Under the pieces are notes generated by a model. It was not told the DNA's origin and did not search any database. It was given only the letters and a program-made list of their open reading frames with translations. From positions 1 to 6,368 of the forward strand of contig JAHFJT010000056.1 of the NCBI GenBank assembly GCA_023245695.1: a stretch of 6,368 nucleotides of DNA, in the 5' to 3' direction. The position numbers and the translations under genes were made by a program. This document shows, one piece after another, positions 5,108 to 6,368 of the stretch (the stretch's first letter is position 1; the number at the start of each line of letters is the position of its first letter). Source of the stretch: Candidatus Peregrinibacteria bacterium (GTDB taxonomy: Bacteria; Patescibacteriota; Gracilibacteria; UBA1369; UBA12463).

Positions 5108-5326
5108 ATGTTAGAAGGAAAAATGACGTATGTCGGTATTGTGCAGCTGGTTGCATCGCTCATTGTACTTTCTCCTATTGGACAAGAGTTCTCCAAGGAA
5201 GAACTCGAAGGAGCGATGTTCGCAGTGGTAAATGCCGTGGCAGTAGTGATGAGCGTTGTTGGAACATTCCAGGCACTATATGGAAGATACCGCATCTATA
5301 AAGCCAGATATCGTACTGAAATCTAG
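5108..5326 (+). CDS. Small two-span phage membrane protein (holin-like)
   Basis: A 72-residue protein from ATG 5108, four bases after the amidase stop. Two hydrophobic segments are visible at about residues 8-22 (YVGIVQLVASLIVLS) and 36-57 (AMFAVVNAVAVVMSVVGTFQAL), joined by an acidic loop (GQEFSKEELEG). The C-terminus is basic (YGRYRIYKARYR). Small proteins starting MLEGKxTY and ending YGRYR are frequent in phage lysis neighbourhoods and are often called holin-like or small membrane proteins. ATG 5123 is an alternative start with a weak AAGGA four bases upstream; 5108 is preferred because it keeps the familiar MLEGK start and the non-SD leader. As the last gene before the strong terminator it closes the late operon. 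A role as second holin or antiholin is inferred. Confidence 0.65.
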   Translation: MLEGKMTYVGIVQLVASLIVLSPIGQEFSKEELEGAMFAVVNAVAVVMSVVGTFQALYGRYRIYKARYRTEI

Positions 5327-5328
5327 TC

Positions 5329-5363
5329 AAAAAAACCGCCTCGAAAGGGGCGGTTTTAGTTTT
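5329..5363 (+). terminator. Bidirectional rho-independent terminator after the lysis operon
   Basis: AAAACCGCCTC 5332-5342 pairs with GGGGCGGTTTT 5347-5357 over 11 bp (one G-U) around a GAAA tetraloop, followed by AGTTTT. Seven As at 5329-5335 give a T-run on the opposite strand, so it can stop transcription from both sides and insulates the lysis genes from hicBA. Confidence 0.92.
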
Positions 5364-5384
5364 GCCGAGCGATGGTGTATAATA

Positions 5385-5413
5385 TTGACAGAAAACAAAA
5401 ATAAGAGTATTAT
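5385..5413 (+). promoter_or_regulatory. Near-consensus sigma-70-type promoter for hicBA
   Basis: TTGACA at 5385-5390, a 17-bp spacer and TATTAT at 5408-5413 match the housekeeping promoter closely. Initiation is expected near 5420, about 37 bases before hicB. A TATAAT at 5378-5383 just upstream could serve as a second -10, with a poor -35. Confidence 0.8.
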
Positions 5414-5445
5414 CCAGAGTCTAAGTGTATTACTCAATGGGTAAT
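5405..5445 (+). promoter_or_regulatory. Candidate HicB operator overlapping the -10 and start site
   Basis: GAGTATTAT 5405-5413 and GTATTACTC 5427-5435 are imperfect inverted repeats (7 of 9 positions) spanning the -10 box and expected start site. ATTAC 5429-5433 also pairs with GTAAT 5441-5445. Antitoxins of TA pairs usually repress their own promoter, and this placement would block RNA polymerase. Here HicB's own DNA-binding domain is not obvious, so this is inference. Confidence 0.45.
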
Positions 5446-5456
5446 CAAGAAAACCT

Positions 5457-5795
5457 ATGGCACTTCTAAAAGTTTTTACAGATCACTTGGCGAAGGCCTT
5501 GTTCGATACCAAGGGCGTGGTTCCGGCTGAACTTCTCGAACTGAACCAGTATTTTCGCCACCACGGACCTATCAACTTTACCTTTAAGAAAGAAGGTGGG
5601 GTTATTATCGCTGTCAGTACAGATTTTCGTCAGGGGTCTATTATCTCTTCCGGAAAGAGTCCCGAAGAAGTTGATGCAAATATCAAGGATGCCATATTAA
5701 CAGCTTTCGAAATTCCTTCGTCCTATGCAAAAGAGGCTGGTATTGTGAATGTAGGGAAGCAAGCTGCCGAACAGAATTCATATGCCCTCGCGTAG
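5457..5795 (+). CDS. hicB: HicB-like antitoxin
   Basis: A 112-residue protein starting at ATG 5457 after AAGAAAACCT, first gene of a two-gene unit. The core INFTFKKEGGVIIAVSTDF, then GSIISSGKSPEEVDANIKDAILTAF (about residues 39-84), has the HicB fold pattern: a partly degraded RNase-H-like domain of beta strands reading a substrate-mimic loop, then the characteristic S-G-x-S-x-E-E-x-x-x-N-I-x-D-A-I helix. HicB binds and neutralises HicA. The C-terminal 25 or so residues (KEAGIVNVGKQAAEQNSYALA) are short and give no clear helix-turn-helix or ribbon-helix-helix, so autoregulation may need the HicAB complex. The gene overlaps hicA by 14 bp, so translation is coupled. Antitoxin-first order differs from the E. 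coli hicA-hicB arrangement but is common elsewhere. It lies between the lysis operon and the integrase, fitting prophage maintenance. Confidence 0.82.
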   Translation: MALLKVFTDHLAKALFDTKGVVPAELLELNQYFRHHGPINFTFKKEGGVIIAVSTDFRQGSIISSGKSPEEVDANIKDAILTAFEIPSSYAKEAGIVNVGKQAAEQNSYALA

Positions 5796-6027
5796 CAAAC
5801 TTCCTGATAATCTCAAACGAAAGAAATTATGCCGAGCCCTAGAGAGGCTCGGTTTTGAAATTAGTACGAAGGGTGGAAACGGTAGCCACATAAAGATTAC
5901 TCATATACGGAGTCAGAAAAGCACCACGATTCCTGATGATCTTCGGAAGGATGTGCTTTACTATGTTCTCAAAGAGATTCAAAAAATTGGAGGTGTGACG
6001 TGGAACGATATCAAAAAACACCTCTAG
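5782..6027 (+). CDS. hicA: HicA-like mRNA interferase toxin
   Basis: An 81-residue basic protein from ATG 5782, overlapping the end of hicB by 14 bp. It shows the compact HicA/YcfA double-stranded-RNA-binding-like fold. First comes a helix with LCRALERLGFEI (residues 16-27), then the strand KGGNGSHIKI, in which His36 is the expected catalytic histidine within the G-S-H motif. The strand KSTTIPDD and a C-terminal helix (LKEIQKIGG, TWNDIKKHL) complete the fold. HicA toxins cleave mRNA and are held inactive by HicB. Length is slightly above the usual 60-80. All key residues are present, so the toxin should be functional. The sequence encoding RALERLG also forms a GC-rich hairpin followed by four Ts, which may lower hicA expression relative to hicB. 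Confidence 0.85.
   Translation: MPSRSKLPDNLKRKKLCRALERLGFEISTKGGNGSHIKITHIRSQKSTTIPDDLRKDVLYYVLKEIQKIGGVTWNDIKKHL
5832..5856 (+). terminator. Terminator-like hairpin inside hicA
   Basis: CCGAGCC 5832-5838 pairs perfectly with GGCTCGG 5846-5852 around a seven-base loop and is followed by TTTT. It is inside the hicA coding sequence, so it may act as an attenuator or pause site, or merely reflect codons for a conserved motif. Confidence 0.35.
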
Positions 6028-6036
6028 AAAAGCTGC

Positions 6037-6065
6037 TTGACAAAAATTGACATAGGGAGTACTGT
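6037..6065 (+). promoter_or_regulatory. Promoter with tandem TTGACA boxes before the ncRNA/integrase
   Basis: TTGACA at 6037-6042, a 17-bp spacer and TACTGT at 6060-6065 form a plausible promoter starting near 6072. A second TTGACA at 6047-6052 lies exactly 10 bp later (one helical turn), with TGTTTA 17 bp beyond it. The pair could be two overlapping promoters or a direct-repeat operator. Confidence 0.6.
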
Positions 6066-6066
6066 T

Positions 6067-6282
6067 GCCTGTTTAGACAATTGATCGCTTTTGCTTGTGG
6101 TCTCGGCCAGTGTCCGAAAGGATATTTTTTGCAGACAAGGGAAAGTGAGAGTAAAATGCTAGTTGTAGGGAACATTGTGCCTTGTCGAAAGATAGCGGCG
6201 TAATACCCTACTTTATATAGCAGGGTGCCTCACTGAAACTAAGGTCTGCAAACCGAGGGAGTAGGCGGGGCATCCTGTTTTT
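6067..6282 (+). ncRNA. Unidentified structured RNA or integrase leader, ending in hairpin plus T-run
   Basis: No ORF is supported here, but mutually compatible stems are dense. TGTCC 6111-6115 and GGATA 6120-6124 close a GAAA tetraloop. A 9-bp perfect pair, 6128-6136 with 6244-6252, stacks next to TCTCGG 6101-6106 with CCGAGG 6253-6258. AAGG 6137-6140 pairs with CCTT 6180-6183, and ACCCT 6205-6209 with AGGGT 6222-6226 as an alternative. CAGGGTGCCTC 6221-6231 pairs with GGGGCATCCTG 6267-6277 over 11 bp (two G-T), directly followed by TTTTT 6278-6282. The last stem encloses the 6244-6258 strands, so the fold would be pseudoknotted. A promoter sits at the expected distance upstream. It does not match tmRNA, RNase P RNA or 6S RNA as I know them. 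Confidence 0.45.
6221..6282 (+). terminator. Terminator-like stem and T-run immediately before the integrase ATG
   Basis: The 11-bp stem 6221-6231/6267-6277 with a 35-base loop is followed by five Ts that end at the base before ATG 6283. The large loop makes it an unusual terminator. It could release an ncRNA or attenuate integrase transcription. Confidence 0.45.
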
Positions 6283-6368
6283 ATGTCGAACATTGAAGAA
6301 TATCTCTCTATACTCGGTATCCACGCCAAACCTCGATCCGTGAAAACGTATCGCTTTTGGATTGAATC
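6283..6368 (+). CDS. Probable tyrosine recombinase/phage integrase, N-terminal fragment (3' truncated by window)
   Basis: The frame opens at ATG 6283, directly after TTTTT, and runs off the window after 28 codons. The visible residues MSNIEEYLSILGI and KPRSVKTYRFWIE match the start of the SAM-like core-binding domain of phage integrases and XerC/XerD recombinases, in which a short helix is followed by the S-x-x-T-x-x-x-Y-x-x motif. The catalytic Arg/His/Tyr residues lie downstream and cannot be seen. No SD precedes the start. Its position after a TA pair at the edge of a phage lysis region supports a lysogeny integrase, though a XerC/D-type chromosome dimer-resolution recombinase would look similar this early. 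An attachment site would be expected near here, but no tRNA end or duplicated core is visible. Confidence 0.7.
   Translation, partial: MSNIEEYLSILGIHAKPRSVKTYRFWIE

Noticed and set aside
5437..5469. Ten-residue leader ORF overlapping the hicB start
   Set aside because: No SD, no recognisable composition and it lies within the operator region; likely chance.
6061..6282. RNase P RNA, tmRNA or 6S RNA
   Set aside because: Only short resemblances (GGGAAAGT, AGGGTGCC, GCAAACC) to RNase P; the conserved GAGGAAAGTCC core and the full length are missing, and no tmRNA tag or tRNA-like end is seen.

Overview
The window reads as the late-gene end of a tailed phage or prophage. All convincing genes lie on the + strand. 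The likely host is an uncultured bacterium, possibly a Patescibacteria/CPR (Parcubacteria-like) lineage. That host guess is an inference from three things: most gene starts lack a Shine-Dalgarno (SD) sequence and follow a short A-rich, T-ending leader; gene junctions are very tight; and the HicB/HicA pair has a flavour familiar from Parcubacteria. The standard bacterial code fits, with TGA used as stop.

Layout. (1) 1-3352, virion and tail region: the C-terminal part of a LamG-like protein, a 17-residue four-cysteine micro-ORF, a 323-aa coiled-coil baseplate/tail-fibre-like protein, a 147-aa tail-fibre-like protein joined by an ATGA overlap, and a 488-aa minor structural protein that is locally richer in GC. 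(2) 3364-5326, lysis region: a four-helix holin, then a GC-rich island of about 560 bp, then a 57-aa single-span membrane protein, an amidase endolysin broken by a one-base frameshift, and a 72-aa two-span membrane protein. The island carries two small overlapping genes with textbook SD sites and is flanked by structured RNA. (3) 5329-5363, a strong bidirectional intrinsic terminator that closes the late operon. (4) 5385-6027, a hicB-hicA toxin-antitoxin pair with its own near-consensus promoter and a palindromic operator candidate. (5) 6028-6282, a non-coding stretch with tandem TTGACA boxes and an apparently pseudoknotted RNA ending in a hairpin plus five Ts. (6) 6283-end, the first 28 codons of a probable tyrosine recombinase (integrase).

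Together the order tail, lysis, terminator, addiction module, structured leader, integrase looks like the lysogeny end of a temperate phage. The holin, small membrane proteins and amidase would release virions, HicBA would stabilise the prophage, and the integrase would insert or excise it. The most unusual pieces are the RNA before the integrase, the SD-led GC-rich island inside the lysis cassette, and the four-cysteine micro-ORF. No rRNA, tRNA, CRISPR array or insertion sequence was recognised.
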